DNA of 64,000 nucleotides, from contig NC_015564.1 in assembly GCF_000214175.1 (NCBI RefSeq), forward strand, positions 186,001 to 250,000, written 5' to 3'. The notes under the pieces were generated by a model. That model searched no databases. It saw only the letters and a program-made list of their open reading frames with translations, and had not been told where the DNA came from. Position 1 is the stretch's first letter, and each line of letters begins with the position of its first letter. Positions 25,802 to 37,899 of the stretch are shown in pieces. Source of the DNA: Hoyosella subflava DQS3-9A1. GTDB lineage: Bacteria; Actinomycetota; Actinomycetes; Mycobacteriales; Mycobacteriaceae. A program made the translations under genes and the position numbers.

Positions 25802-26971
25802 ATGCGCACCTCAAGCATCGTGGGACTCTCTGCCGCCGCCCTAATCCTCCTCGGCGCCATCATCTCGCCACCACCCGAGACTGACGCAGACCCCCAGGAC
25901 ACCGCTGTCGCGAGCACGATCGTAGGCACCACAACACAGGCCCCTGCACCGGCGCCTCCCAGCCCTGAAACAAGCAGCCCCGAAACAAGCAGCCCCGAAA
26001 CAAGCAGCCCCGTAACAAGCAGCCCCGTAACAAGCAGCCCCGCTGCGAGCCGCGAAGAACCGCTCGAGGCGCCGGGAATCGTTCAGGTCAATGACACCCC
26101 TGAACATGCCACCAGCACCCTCGCACTTCTCGCAACCTTAGATATCAAGGGACGAGCACCGAAGACTGGCTACGATCGTGCGCTGTTCGGTCAAGCCTGG
26201 ACCGACGACGTGAACGTCGAGGGAGGCCGCAACGGCTGCGACACCCGCAACGACATCCTCAGGCGAGACCTCAACAGCATCTGGATCAAGCCTGGATCAA
26301 GCGGCTGCACGGTCCTGGCAGGCACTCTCGCCGACCCCTACTCAGGCACCACCATCGAGTTCACGCGAGGGGAGCGCTCCAGCGATGTTCAGATCGATCA
26401 CGTCGTCTCGCTGTCAGACGCATGGCAAAAAGGCGCGCAGCTGTGGAACGCGGTCAAGCGACAGGACTTCGCGAATGACCCGCGGAATCTCCAGGCAACC
26501 AAAGGCACCCTGAACCAGCAGAAGGGTGACGGTGACGCTGCGACATGGCTGCCACCGAATCGCTCCTACCGCTGTGCCCTTGTCAGCCGACAAGTTGAGG
26601 TCAAAGCGGAGTATGACTTGTGGGTGACGCAGGCCGAGCGCGAAGCTATCGAGCGGGTACTTGTTGACTGCGGCGGCACAATCGTTGCGGCCGCACCAGT
26701 GCCTACCGCGGAGCCAACACTAGAACCGCAGCCTCAGCCCGAATCTGAGCCGCTGCCTGAGCCGGTTTACATCCTGCCGCCGCCTCCTCAAACACAGGAC
26801 CCCATTCCTGCACCAGCGCCAGTTCCGGTCTATCAGGAGCCTGCCGGGGGCAGCGCGTATTACCAGAACTGCACCGCGGCACGCGCAGCTGGCGCGGCAC
26901 CAATTTATGCGGGGCAGCCCGGTTACCGGTCGGCTCTTGACCGCGACAACGACGGGGTGGCGTGCGAATGA
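25802..26971 (+). CDS. Secreted HNH-family nuclease with C-terminal Excalibur domain
   Basis: A 389-residue exported protein. A hydrophobic segment at 8-22 would send it across or anchor it in the membrane. A Thr/Ser/Pro linker follows (about 47-85) made of six repeated SPxxS units. Residues about 100-292 are a DUF1524-type HNH nuclease (QIDHVVSLSDAW with His200; NDPRNLQATKGTLNQQKGD). A proline-rich linker (about 298-348) leads to an Excalibur calcium-binding domain at 352-389 that ends DRDNDGVACE. ATG 25802 fits the signal segment; GTG 25721 is less likely. The stop overlaps the next gene as ATGA. Role in DNA use, defence or wall attachment is open. Confidence 0.85.
   Translation: MRTSSIVGLSAAALILLGAIISPPPETDADPQDTAVASTIVGTTTQAPAPAPPSPETSSPETSSPETSSPVTSSPVTSSPAASREEPLEAPGIVQVNDTPEHATSTLALLATLDIKGRAPKTGYDRALFGQAWTDDVNVEGGRNGCDTRNDILRRDLNSIWIKPGSSGCTVLAGTLADPYSGTTIEFTRGERSSDVQIDHVVSLSDAWQKGAQLWNAVKRQDFANDPRNLQATKGTLNQQKGDGDAATWLPPNRSYRCALVSRQVEVKAEYDLWVTQAEREAIERVLVDCGGTIVAAAPVPTAEPTLEPQPQPESEPLPEPVYILPPPPQTQDPIPAPAPVPVYQEPAGGSAYYQNCTAARAAGAAPIYAGQPGYRSALDRDNDGVACE
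25961..26050 (+). repeat. Six 15-base tandem units in the nuclease linker
   Basis: Six back-to-back 15-base units, AGCCCYGAAACAAGC and variants, encode SPETS three times, SPVTS twice and SPAAS once. Units 2 and 3 are identical, as are units 4 and 5. Copy number may vary between strains without changing the frame. Confidence 0.9.
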
Positions 26972-27615
26972 GCGACATCTTTAACAGCAAAGCGGTAACC
27001 GCGCTCGCGTGCATCGGTCTGATTTTCTTTGCGCTTGGCGCTGCGCTGTCGATCACTGAGGGACTCGATCAGTTCCTCGTCGCGACTGGCCTATCTGGCT
27101 TGTTCGCCTGGGTGCTACTCCGCCAGCGTGAGAACAAGAATGTGGCCGATGCGGCCTCCAAGCCACAACCCGCAGCACCGGCATGGCAGCCGCCCCCGGT
27201 CCCGCAAAACTGGGGCGAAGCTGAGGTGGCGGCTCTTCACAAACCACCGTTCAACGATGGTCCGCACGAGGTGTTCGACGAGAAGGCGGGTGTCGAGTCC
27301 AGAACCAAGATCATGCCGAGCGGTGTCCTCTTGACTGAGGAAGGCATCGCCGTGATCACGACGGAAGGCACCGAGAAGCGCCGAACCTACTTTGGTGTCG
27401 AATACTACCCAAGCGAGCGGGAAGCACGCGACGTGATCAACGACTACGAAGATGAACTGGTCGAAAGCGGCATGGGCCAAGCCGAACCGGGTGACCGGCG
27501 CAAACGCACTATGATCATAGTCGGTCGTGAAAACAGGAAATCAAAAATCATGTCGTGCATCGCCACCGAAGATACCGACCCGGCGCTTCTGAAGAAGGCG
27601 GGAATCGAAATCTGA
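26968..27615 (+). CDS. Membrane protein coupled to the secreted nuclease
   Basis: A 215-residue protein with two N-terminal membrane helices (about 9-28 and 34-50) and a soluble domain of about 150 residues. The soluble part is rich in charge and ends KKAGIEI. Its ATG overlaps the stop of the nuclease gene (GAATGA), so the two are made together. I do not recognise the soluble domain. It could be an immunity, anchoring or regulatory partner of the nuclease; this comes from the coupling only. Confidence 0.65.
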   Translation: MSDIFNSKAVTALACIGLIFFALGAALSITEGLDQFLVATGLSGLFAWVLLRQRENKNVADAASKPQPAAPAWQPPPVPQNWGEAEVAALHKPPFNDGPHEVFDEKAGVESRTKIMPSGVLLTEEGIAVITTEGTEKRRTYFGVEYYPSEREARDVINDYEDELVESGMGQAEPGDRRKRTMIIVGRENRKSKIMSCIATEDTDPALLKKAGIEI

Positions 27616-27813
27616 ATCTAGTGCACTCGCAAGTCGCCCGGACGATCTCTCTTGCCTTCGCGCAGGCTGCCAAACAGCGTCTTCACCGATTGCCGTCCGA
27701 TGATGGGCAGTGCCGGATCTCGATTCGAGAGTCCAGTCGGATCGCTCGGGGAAAGCCGCTGCGTGAACGTCGAATTGGCGCAATCCGCACCCATAGCTCG
27801 TGGTGCCAGCGGT

Positions 27814-28385
27814 TTACACGAGACCGGCCTGGCGCGCCAGAATGGCAGCTTGGACACGGCTGACGCAGCCGAGTTTGGCCAGCGTGGCGTCAGGTCGGTG
27901 TGGCGATCGAGTGCCGACACGGCCGGGTCCGGCTCGCCGCTTGGGTCGGGGCGGCGACACCATCCCCGGCGACCCGGCGACCCGGCGACCCGCGGAGAGG
28001 ATGTCACCTGGTCCGGCAGTCTTGAGCAGGAAGCCGGCGGCACCGGCACGCAGCGCGCCGAAGACGTACTCGTCGAGATCGAACGTGGTGAGCACGAGTA
28101 ATTCTGCTAGTTCTTCACGGACGATCTCCCGAGTGGCGTCGATCCCGTCGACGCGCGGCATCTGCACATCCATTAGCACGACGTCCGGTCGCAACGCTCG
28201 CGCGTTGGTGACCTCGCTGTGGCCATCCGCGGCTTCACCACGATGAGGATGTCGTCCGCCGCGTCGTGAACGAAACGCAGCGCGGTCTTGAGCGGCTCGT
28301 AGTCATCGGCCAGGAGGGCTCTGATTGGTGTGGACGCGGGATCCCCGGCACCCGCAATCACAGCTGCCGAGTCTGGATCGGTCAT
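27814..28385 (-). pseudogene. Decayed NarL/LuxR-type response regulator gene
   Basis: From ATG 28385 a receiver domain begins (IRALLADDYEPLKTALRFVHDAADDILIV). The frame is then lost near 28240 in a GTGGTG run. One added G would restore GEAADGHSEV and join the next frame, RPDVVLMDVQMPRVDGIDAT with the phospho-acceptor Asp. Further on FLLKTAGPGD is intact. Most of the LuxR DNA-binding domain is missing, leaving only its end (LAKLGCVSRVQAAILARQAG). A triple 8-base repeat (27966-27989) lies in this part. The missing domain and the frameshift together point to decay, not a single reading error. Confidence 0.7.
27966..27989. repeat. Three perfect 8-base tandem units
   Basis: CCGGCGAC three times in a row inside the decayed response regulator gene. 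The 8-base unit is not a multiple of three, so gain or loss of one unit shifts the frame. Confidence 0.9.
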
Positions 28386-28581
28386 GCTGGCGCCCCCGCT
28401 GCTCATGTTGTCGGATATCGGCTCGCGCGGGAGCGCATTGAGCCACAGCTGCGGCGCTGGCATGAGCGGCTGGGCGCGAAGTCCAGCGAGACCCAATTGT
28501 GGATTGCCGGCATCGTAGGGTGCTGTTGCTGGTGAATGCACTGCAGAAGTGATTCTGAACAATTAAGAAAGAGCCTCAAAA

Positions 28582-28866
28582 ATGCGCGCGACACTGCAGA
28601 TTGTTGGCATCATATTGCTGATCAACGGGATCGGCGGCCTGGTCAAAGATGACTTCGGACTCCTCGCAAACGTGGCCGACGGCGGCGCGCTCACCAGACT
28701 TCAGGTGGTTGCCATCTTGGTCGGCGCGGCGCTGGCCGGGGGAGTTCGGTGCGCAGAATGTTCGAAGAGTCGGATGACGCATCGCGATACAGCCGGACCG
28801 CATTCGCGCGAGCTCCAAGACAGGCTACGTCACAACACTGCCCTAGACGAGCGGGCGGCTATGTAA
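28582..28866 (+). CDS. Small membrane protein, perhaps frameshifted
   Basis: A 94-residue frame whose first ~55 residues look like a small two-helix membrane protein (LQIVGIILLINGIGGLV, then LQVVAILVGAALAGG). After a GGGGG run near 28739 the frame becomes Arg/His rich and unlike a natural end. The neighbouring frame continues GSSVRRMFEESDDASRYSR, which looks more like the true tail. The gene may carry a 1-base shift. No function is known. ATG 28582 has GAGCC upstream only. Confidence 0.45.
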   Translation: MRATLQIVGIILLINGIGGLVKDDFGLLANVADGGALTRLQVVAILVGAALAGGVRCAECSKSRMTHRDTAGPHSRELQDRLRHNTALDERAAM

Positions 28867-29082
28867 AAGATGTGAGGTGAATTTTCGGACATAACCGCCC
28901 ATTTGTCGTGCTGATGGGCCTCAGCTGCAACGAATTTGATCGTCAAGCCGATAGCCTCACGTGATCCATACGTGTGTATCAAGCTGATGACGGAAGTCAC
29001 AAATTTATCGTGTAAGGGTGGCCGCGGGTTACCCTCGCGACGGGAGCTGTTGATGTTGGCGGGCATGTGAGGGGTGGTGGAT

Positions 29083-29733
29083 ATGACAGCGACGGAGCGT
29101 CGAACTAAGTTCGCGAGGAGCATCACGCTGGTCAATCTTGCCTCTCAGGCCGAGGTCGCCGACGACGATGTTCTCAGCGGACTGCTCGGATGGGCGACGC
29201 AGTTCTTGACGCATCCCCATGTTGATCTTGGCCGCACGGGGCCTGTCTGCCCTTATACCGCACCGTCACTCAACCGAAAGATGCTGTGGGCGGCCGTCGT
29301 GCGCGGCTCGGAGCTGACGGAAGATCAGGTCGGGCAGTACACGGACGAGTTGATCGAAGCGTTCAGCACGCTTGAGCCAGTCGACGGCCCGCAGGAGATA
29401 TACAAGTCGGTGATGGTTGTCTTCCCAGATCTGAAGGACTACTCGCTGATCGATGCGGTGCAGTCAGCACGCAAGCAGCTGGTGGTTCCCGAGGGTCTGA
29501 TGATCGGTCAGTTCTATCCCGGTTGCGGTGAGGCAGGGTTGTGGAACCAGGACTTCCGTCCGCTCGACTGCCCGTTCCCACTGATCGCGTTGCGGCACAT
29601 GGTGGCGAGTGATTTCGCCTTCCTCGCCTCGCGGCGAGAGTGGCTTGCCGCGTACCTCAAGCGCTATGCGCCAGCTGTCCCAGCGCCGGTGCGCTCGGCG
29701 ATCATCGATCGCCTTCATCCCGAAAACGATTAA
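29083..29733 (+). CDS. Conserved hypothetical protein (perhaps DUF6875-like)
   Basis: A 216-residue soluble protein. Landmarks are LGRTGPVCPYTAPSL near 50, MVVFPDL near 109, GLMIGQFYPGCGEAGLWN near 136 and PFPLIALRHMVASDFAFL near 163. The pattern VCPYxxxS...FPD...MxxxxPFP...RxM resembles the actinobacterial DUF6875 group that I recall only in outline. ATG 29083 has GAGGGG upstream; GTG 29074 would add three residues. It is 21 bases before the YbaK gene and likely in the same transcript. Function unknown. Confidence 0.6.
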   Translation: MTATERRTKFARSITLVNLASQAEVADDDVLSGLLGWATQFLTHPHVDLGRTGPVCPYTAPSLNRKMLWAAVVRGSELTEDQVGQYTDELIEAFSTLEPVDGPQEIYKSVMVVFPDLKDYSLIDAVQSARKQLVVPEGLMIGQFYPGCGEAGLWNQDFRPLDCPFPLIALRHMVASDFAFLASRREWLAAYLKRYAPAVPAPVRSAIIDRLHPEND

Positions 29734-29754
29734 CTGCAGGAGAGCGGGAGACTG

Positions 29755-30246
29755 GTGACTTCACCGCACGTCAATGTGTTGCGTTCCGTTGATGCGACTG
29801 GTGTCAATGTCGCGATTCACGATCATGAGTCGTTTGAATCGCCGATTCGTTCACCGCAAGATTTCGCTGATGCTTTGGGCTACCAGTTGAGTCGGATCAC
29901 CAAGACGGTGTTTCTGCGCTCGAAGTCTTCTGGCCACTACGCAGTGGCAGTGTGCGCGATGGACCGCAAGCTCGATTTTGCAGCAATCGCGGACGGGCTG
30001 CATCAGTCCACGCGAATGGAAGTCGCGAGTGCCGAGGAACTCGATCGTGTGATCGGTTATCCCAAGCACGGGGTGTCGCCACTCGGCTTGCCGTCCGATG
30101 TTGCTGTTGTGGTCGACGAAGCGCTTCTTGCTGAGCCCACCGTGCTAATTGGGGGTGGGGCGGCGGGAGTAGAACTCGAGTTGGCTCCAGCTGATCTTGT
30201 GTGGGCGTCAGGTGCCCGGGTTGCCCAAATCGGCATCACGAATTGA
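29755..30246 (+). CDS. YbaK/EbsC-family aminoacyl-tRNA deacylase
   Basis: A 163-residue YbaK-domain protein. Such proteins remove wrongly attached amino acids from tRNA (Cys-tRNA-Pro and others). The Lys in YQLSRITKTVFLRS is at the usual place for substrate binding, and HGVSPLGLP and LIGGGAAGVELELAPADL mark the C-terminal half. GTG 29755 has GCAGGAG upstream. The exact tRNA cannot be named. It follows the hypothetical gene at 29083 with 21 bases between. Confidence 0.82.
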   Translation: MTSPHVNVLRSVDATGVNVAIHDHESFESPIRSPQDFADALGYQLSRITKTVFLRSKSSGHYAVAVCAMDRKLDFAAIADGLHQSTRMEVASAEELDRVIGYPKHGVSPLGLPSDVAVVVDEALLAEPTVLIGGGAAGVELELAPADLVWASGARVAQIGITN

Positions 30247-30266
30247 GTAACGCCGTGTTGTAAATC

Positions 30267-30291
30267 ATATTTCTGCATTTAGCGGAAATAT
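30267..30291. promoter_or_regulatory. Inverted repeat upstream of the TetR gene, probable operator
   Basis: ATATTTC (30267-30273) and GAAATAT (30285-30291) with matching GC bases inside make a 10-base arm with one mismatch and a 5-base centre. It lies 35 bases before the TetR start, a usual place for an autoregulatory site. Confidence 0.5.
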
Positions 30292-30326
30292 TGCAGGCTG
30301 TCGCAAAAATCGCGAAGATCGATGTC

Positions 30327-30973
30327 ATGGATCCATCGATTGGTCTCCGCGAGCGGAAGAAAGCCGCGACCCGTGCTGCGCTCAGCGCTGCGACGGTCCG
30401 GATCATCCGCGAGCGAGGCTTCGAAGCTGCGACGGCAGAAGCCATCGCAGCCGAGGTCGGTGTCTCCGCGCGGACTTTCCACAACTACTTCGCGAACAAA
30501 GAAGACGCGATCGTGTTTCACCTCGAGACACGGCTGGAGGGGCTGACCGACACGCTTGCCGCGATGCCGGAGGGCGAACCAATCCTCGTTTCCTTGCGGC
30601 GGCTGCTTGCGGTGGCCGCTGAAGATGACGTCATCCGGCTTGGGGAACTCGCTAGTGCGTTACACCTCGCGGAGGTGCATCCACACGTCGCAGCTGGTCA
30701 TCAGCTTCTTTACACCCGCGCGATGGCGCGGGCAGCACGCATCGTGGCGCAACGGACGGGCACAGACTCAAGAACTGACCTGTATCCGCACGTTGTGCTC
30801 GCGTCGACGACAGCCGCGCTGCGCACAGCAGTCGAATTGTGGCTCAGCGGGAATGTGTCCGGACGGACTCTTCCTGAGCTGATCGATGAGGCCTTCGACC
30901 TCGTCGAGTCCGGTCTGCAGCAACCGACTTCAGTGCAGACGATGTCGTCTGCACGTCCACGACAGGAGCTTTG

Positions 30974-30974
<1 letters not shown>
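30327..30974 (+). CDS. TetR-family regulator of the adjacent MMPL exporter
   Basis: A 215-residue TetR protein. The helix-turn-helix is near 30-55 (AEAIAAEVGVSARTFHNYFANKE) after a leading Arg/Lys-rich helix. The ligand-binding half (70-205) has no close relative I can name. ATG 30327 is preceded by a weak site only; an upstream start adds 12 residues. Its stop TGA shares a base with the ATG of the MMPL gene, so they form one operon and the regulator most likely represses it. A palindrome lies just upstream. Confidence 0.88.
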
Positions 30975-34617
<3,643 letters not shown>

Positions 34618-34633
34618 CTGCCATACTCGGTGC

Positions 34634-35083
34634 ATGGCCAAACGGTTCGAGGTTGCCGAACGCAGCGCACTGCCGAAGACGATCGCCCGGTGGATACTTG
34701 GTCTCTTCCTGGTGTCTGCCGGAGTTGCTCACCTGACGTGGGCGCGCAGTGAATTCCTGGCGCAGGTCCCCGTCTGGCTGCCATTGGATGGCGACTTCGT
34801 TGTCGTTGCGTCCGGACTGGTGGAAATCGCACTCGGTGCCGCACTCATTGCGCTGCGGCGCAAGCGTGTTCTTGTCGGCTGGATCGTCGCAGGGTTCTTT
34901 GTGGCGATCTTCCCCGGGAACATCAATCAGTTCGTGACCCAAACGGACGCGTTCGGGCTGGACTCCGACGTCGCGCGCGGGGTCCGTTTGCTGTTTCAGC
35001 CGGTCCTCGTGCTGTGGGCGTTGTGGTGCACGGATGCGCTGAAGATGCTCCGGAAGCGGGCTGCGGGTACTCGCGAGGAGTGA
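34634..35083 (+). CDS. DoxX-like small membrane protein
   Basis: A 149-residue protein with four membrane helices (about 20-36, 55-72, 79-97 and 113-130), matching the DoxX layout: ARWILGLFLVSAGVAHLTW, then VVASGLVEIALGAALIALR. DoxX-type proteins are linked to quinone or redox roles but that is not settled. ATG 34634 is 16 bases after tgt. The frame extends back into tgt without support. It probably shares the tgt transcript. Confidence 0.75.
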   Translation: MAKRFEVAERSALPKTIARWILGLFLVSAGVAHLTWARSEFLAQVPVWLPLDGDFVVVASGLVEIALGAALIALRRKRVLVGWIVAGFFVAIFPGNINQFVTQTDAFGLDSDVARGVRLLFQPVLVLWALWCTDALKMLRKRAAGTREE

Positions 35084-35115
35084 GTTCCGGTATGAGTAGG
35101 TCGGGGAGGTGAACC

Positions 35116-35628
35116 GTGACGGAAGCTCTGCTCGTGCAGGAAAACGGCAATGCGATCGCCTTTAGCTACGACGATCTGCTGCGCTACAACGGTATGGAAG
35201 CGCCAGGCGGTGTCGCCCACGCGTTCAAAGTGATGGAGCGTGCGTTCCCGCTCCTCGATCCCGGACAGCCTGTTGAGCGCCGCGAAGTCAGCATCGTCAC
35301 CCCGTTCCCCGGTCCCGGTGCGCGTGACGCGTTCGAGATGGTGACCAGGGCGGTGCTGGAGAATCGCTACACCGTTGACCCCACGTTGAAGCGGGCCGAA
35401 CGAGGAGACCTGCTGCAGCGGTACGTGTTCACCCTCACCTATCGCGAACGCTCCGTCACGCTGATCATTCGTGAAGGGTTCGTTGTGCGTGAGTTCATCG
35501 AGCTTGCCCGCAAAGGGGAGTGGACATCGGCGGAAGCGGAACGACTTGCTGTCCTCAAACAGGAAATGGCCGACCGGCTTCTCGCGAAACCGGCAACCGA
35601 AGTCTACGACGTCGACACGGCGAGCTGA
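35116..35628 (+). CDS. Unrecognised soluble protein in the queuosine locus
   Basis: A 170-residue protein with GGGGAGG before GTG 35116. No signal peptide or membrane span. It has a motif PFPGPGARDAFEMVTRAVLENRYTVD near 64-90 and a mixed charged C-terminus. I do not recognise the family. It lies in the same direction as tgt, 32 bases after the DoxX-like gene, and ends inside the convergent YhhQ gene (25-base overlap). A role in queuosine salvage is possible only by position. Confidence 0.65.
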   Translation: MTEALLVQENGNAIAFSYDDLLRYNGMEAPGGVAHAFKVMERAFPLLDPGQPVERREVSIVTPFPGPGARDAFEMVTRAVLENRYTVDPTLKRAERGDLLQRYVFTLTYRERSVTLIIREGFVVREFIELARKGEWTSAEAERLAVLKQEMADRLLAKPATEVYDVDTAS

Positions 35629-36332
35629 GCCTGGTAGCTGGGTTCGCGTCGCTTGATGAAGGCGACCACCCGGTAGGTGATGGGCAGCAGCAGCGCTTCG
35701 AGCACCGTCTTGTAGACGAAACCGAAGAACAGGTAGTTCAGGAAGTCACCGCCAGTGGCGATGCCGATCGCGGTCGCGGCGATGGCGCAGAAGATCAATG
35801 TGTCGACGAACTGGCCGACGACCGTGGACCCCATCAGCCGCGCCCACAAGTGGCGCTCGCGGGTCCGCTCTTTGACCCGCACGATGACGTAAGAGTTGAG
35901 TAGCTGTCCTGCGACAAAGGCGGTGAGGCTGGCGAGCAGAATCTGCGGGTATGCCTTGACGACCGCTTCGAACGCTGCCTGATTTTCGTAGAATCCCGCA
36001 GCTGGCAAGACGGCCACGACCCAGAATGAGGCGGCAGCGAGCAGGGCTACACCAAACCCAATGAAGATCGCGCGACGCGCAGCTCTGAACCCGTAGACCT
36101 CCGCGAGAATCCCCCCGAGTATGTACGCCAACGGGAACAGGAAGAACCCACCGTCGGTGATGATCGACCAACCGCCGAGAAGCGGTCCGAACTCCACTCC
36201 TTTGGTGGCAGCGATGTTTGACATGAATAACAGTGACGCGAACACCGCGACCACAGTTGCGTAAAGACCGCTGTTCACCTGCGCGAAAACGGCAGTGCGT
36301 GGCTGATCAGGGGTGAAGGTCGCCTTTGTCAC
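35604..36332 (-). CDS. YhhQ-type queuosine precursor transporter
   Basis: A 242-residue membrane protein of the YhhQ (DUF165) family, which takes up queuosine precursors in E. coli. About six membrane helices are visible. The signature block is LLGGWSIITDGGFFLFPLAYILGGILAEVYGFRAARRAI, with LIFCAIAATAIG further on. GTG 36332 is used; TTG 36344 would add four residues. Its end overlaps the unknown gene 35116-35628 on the other strand. Together with tgt and GluQRS it marks a salvage module. Confidence 0.9.
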   Translation of the reverse strand: MTKATFTPDQPRTAVFAQVNSGLYATVVAVFASLLFMSNIAATKGVEFGPLLGGWSIITDGGFFLFPLAYILGGILAEVYGFRAARRAIFIGFGVALLAAASFWVVAVLPAAGFYENQAAFEAVVKAYPQILLASLTAFVAGQLLNSYVIVRVKERTRERHLWARLMGSTVVGQFVDTLIFCAIAATAIGIATGGDFLNYLFFGFVYKTVLEALLLPITYRVVAFIKRREPSYQAQLAVSTS

Positions 36333-36353
36333 CAGGGTATCCAAGCACAGATT

Positions 36354-36956
36354 TCAGACACGGACCACTTGCGTGCCGTCGGCGACTTCGTCATGACGGC
36401 CCTGCTTGTGCGGGCTGCGCTCGATGCTGACGACGATGGAAATGAACACCGCGAGTAGAACAACCAGGGCGAGTATCTGAACAAGCCAGAACGGCAGCAT
36501 GACTACTGCCTGCAACACGTAGAAGGAGTTTCTGCGGAACGCTTCAGACTTGGTGGGGAAACCGCCGCTCGGTCCGAGAACCTGAATTCCCAGCATTCGC
36601 TTGCCGATGGTCTGGCCGCCGCCGGCTTCGAGGATGGTGGCATATGCGACGAGCGTGACGCCGTAGATCAATGCTCCGAGGACGGCGCCGAGCCCGCCGA
36701 GGCCTTCGACGAGCACTCGATACACCAGCAATGCCGGTACGCCAACGAACAGCCCATCGATCACGCGGGCGGCGAGTCGGGGCAACAGGTCGGCGGGTGT
36801 GTGGCCGGACGGCAGGTACGACCTGCCCGACCCGTAGGCCGCATCTGGATTGAAAGCGTGCGGATTGCCCGCGCCCGACGCGTTTCCGCCCTGCGGCTTG
36901 TTCTTCTTGCGGGGCCGTCCGTGCTTGCCGCGCTGCGGCTTCTCCTTCTCGCTCAT
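36354..36956 (-). CDS. RDD-family membrane protein
   Basis: A 200-residue protein. A basic, glycine-rich tail (1-50, RGKHGRPRKKNKPQGG) precedes an RDD domain with three membrane helices. The typical start LLPRLAARVIDGLFVGVPALL with the Arg and Asp residues of the name, and GGGQTIGKRMLGIQVL, are clear. The family is of unknown or mixed role (some are Na+/H+ antiporters). It lies 21 bases before the YhhQ gene in the same direction and may be co-transcribed. Confidence 0.85.
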   Translation of the reverse strand: MSEKEKPQRGKHGRPRKKNKPQGGNASGAGNPHAFNPDAAYGSGRSYLPSGHTPADLLPRLAARVIDGLFVGVPALLVYRVLVEGLGGLGAVLGALIYGVTLVAYATILEAGGGQTIGKRMLGIQVLGPSGGFPTKSEAFRRNSFYVLQAVVMLPFWLVQILALVVLLAVFISIVVSIERSPHKQGRHDEVADGTQVVRV

Positions 36957-37023
36957 CCGTCATCCCTGCGCTGTAGTAGTGCCCGGTGGCTAACAGACCC
37001 ACATTACGACATTCGCCCCATCG

Positions 37024-37899
37024 TCATAGGTGAGTGGTCGCTGGCTGCACGATGAGGACTACGACTGCAAGTATCCACACGTAGACGGAGAAGTATCGGA
37101 ATTTGGCGGCATACAGCAGCTTGAGAACTAGAGCTAGCGCGACAGCACCTACTACCGCAGCCGCGACGAAGGCGACCGCGTATGACCCGAGGTGGATGGT
37201 CAATTCTTCAGCCCGTATCACGGTCCATCCCTGGAGCATTGCTGCAGACAGAATTGTGGGTATCGCCACGAAGAAGCTGAACTGCGCCGCGAGCGGCCGG
37301 TGCAGTCCGAGCAGCAGCGCCATCGCGATCGTCAAACCGCTGCGGCTCAAACCCGGCACGAGCGCCGCTGCCTGAGCGATTCCGATCGCCACGGCCACCC
37401 ACACGGTGAGCTGGGCGGCGCCGCGCCATCGAGGACCAATAGTGTCGGTCCACCACAGGATTGCGCCTGTGGCTATCAGCGCACCTGCGATAAGCGCCGG
37501 GGTTGCGAACACCTCGGTTCCGAATGCGCGGATCGCGAGGCCCAGGAACCCGGTCACCATGACCGTAATCGTGCCGAGCAAAGCGAGCCGGATGTACATG
37601 AGCTGTCCGCTCTTCACTCTGCCCGCGAGATCTCCGTCGGCGAGTGTGCGTGCGTCGGAGAGGAGTCCGCGGAGGAGGCGGAACAGCGGTTCCCGCATGA
37701 CGATCACGATCGATACCAGCGTGCCAACGTGCACGATGATGTCGAACAGGATCATCTCGGGCGAGTCTGGTGCCGGCATACCGGACCCGGCACTGATCAG
37801 CCAGTGCTGCGCGAGCGCAAGGTGACTCGTCGAGCTGACCGGAACGAACATGAAAACGCCCTGAATGATGCCAAGTATCAGCGCCTCGAGGGTCGTCAC
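37024..37899 (-). CDS. uppP: Undecaprenyl-diphosphatase
   Basis: A 291-residue UppP/BacA-type phosphatase, which recycles the lipid carrier of cell-wall synthesis. Eight or so membrane helices and both active-site motifs are present: GVFMFVPVSSTSHLAL with the preceding Gln-Gly, and PGLSRSGLTIAMALLLGLHR. The first motif carries a Thr where the family has Ser-Gly (PISSSGH), a small change. ATG 37899. It is upstream of the RDD gene but on a separate unit (67 bases). Confidence 0.92.
   Translation of the reverse strand: MTTLEALILGIIQGVFMFVPVSSTSHLALAQHWLISAGSGMPAPDSPEMILFDIIVHVGTLVSIVIVMREPLFRLLRGLLSDARTLADGDLAGRVKSGQLMYIRLALLGTITVMVTGFLGLAIRAFGTEVFATPALIAGALIATGAILWWTDTIGPRWRGAAQLTVWVAVAIGIAQAAALVPGLSRSGLTIAMALLLGLHRPLAAQFSFFVAIPTILSAAMLQGWTVIRAEELTIHLGSYAVAFVAAAVVGAVALALVLKLLYAAKFRYFSVYVWILAVVVLIVQPATTHL

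Noticed and set aside
28867-29082. 216-base space before the hypothetical gene
   Set aside because: Checked on both strands for tRNAs, small frames and repeats; nothing convincing was seen.
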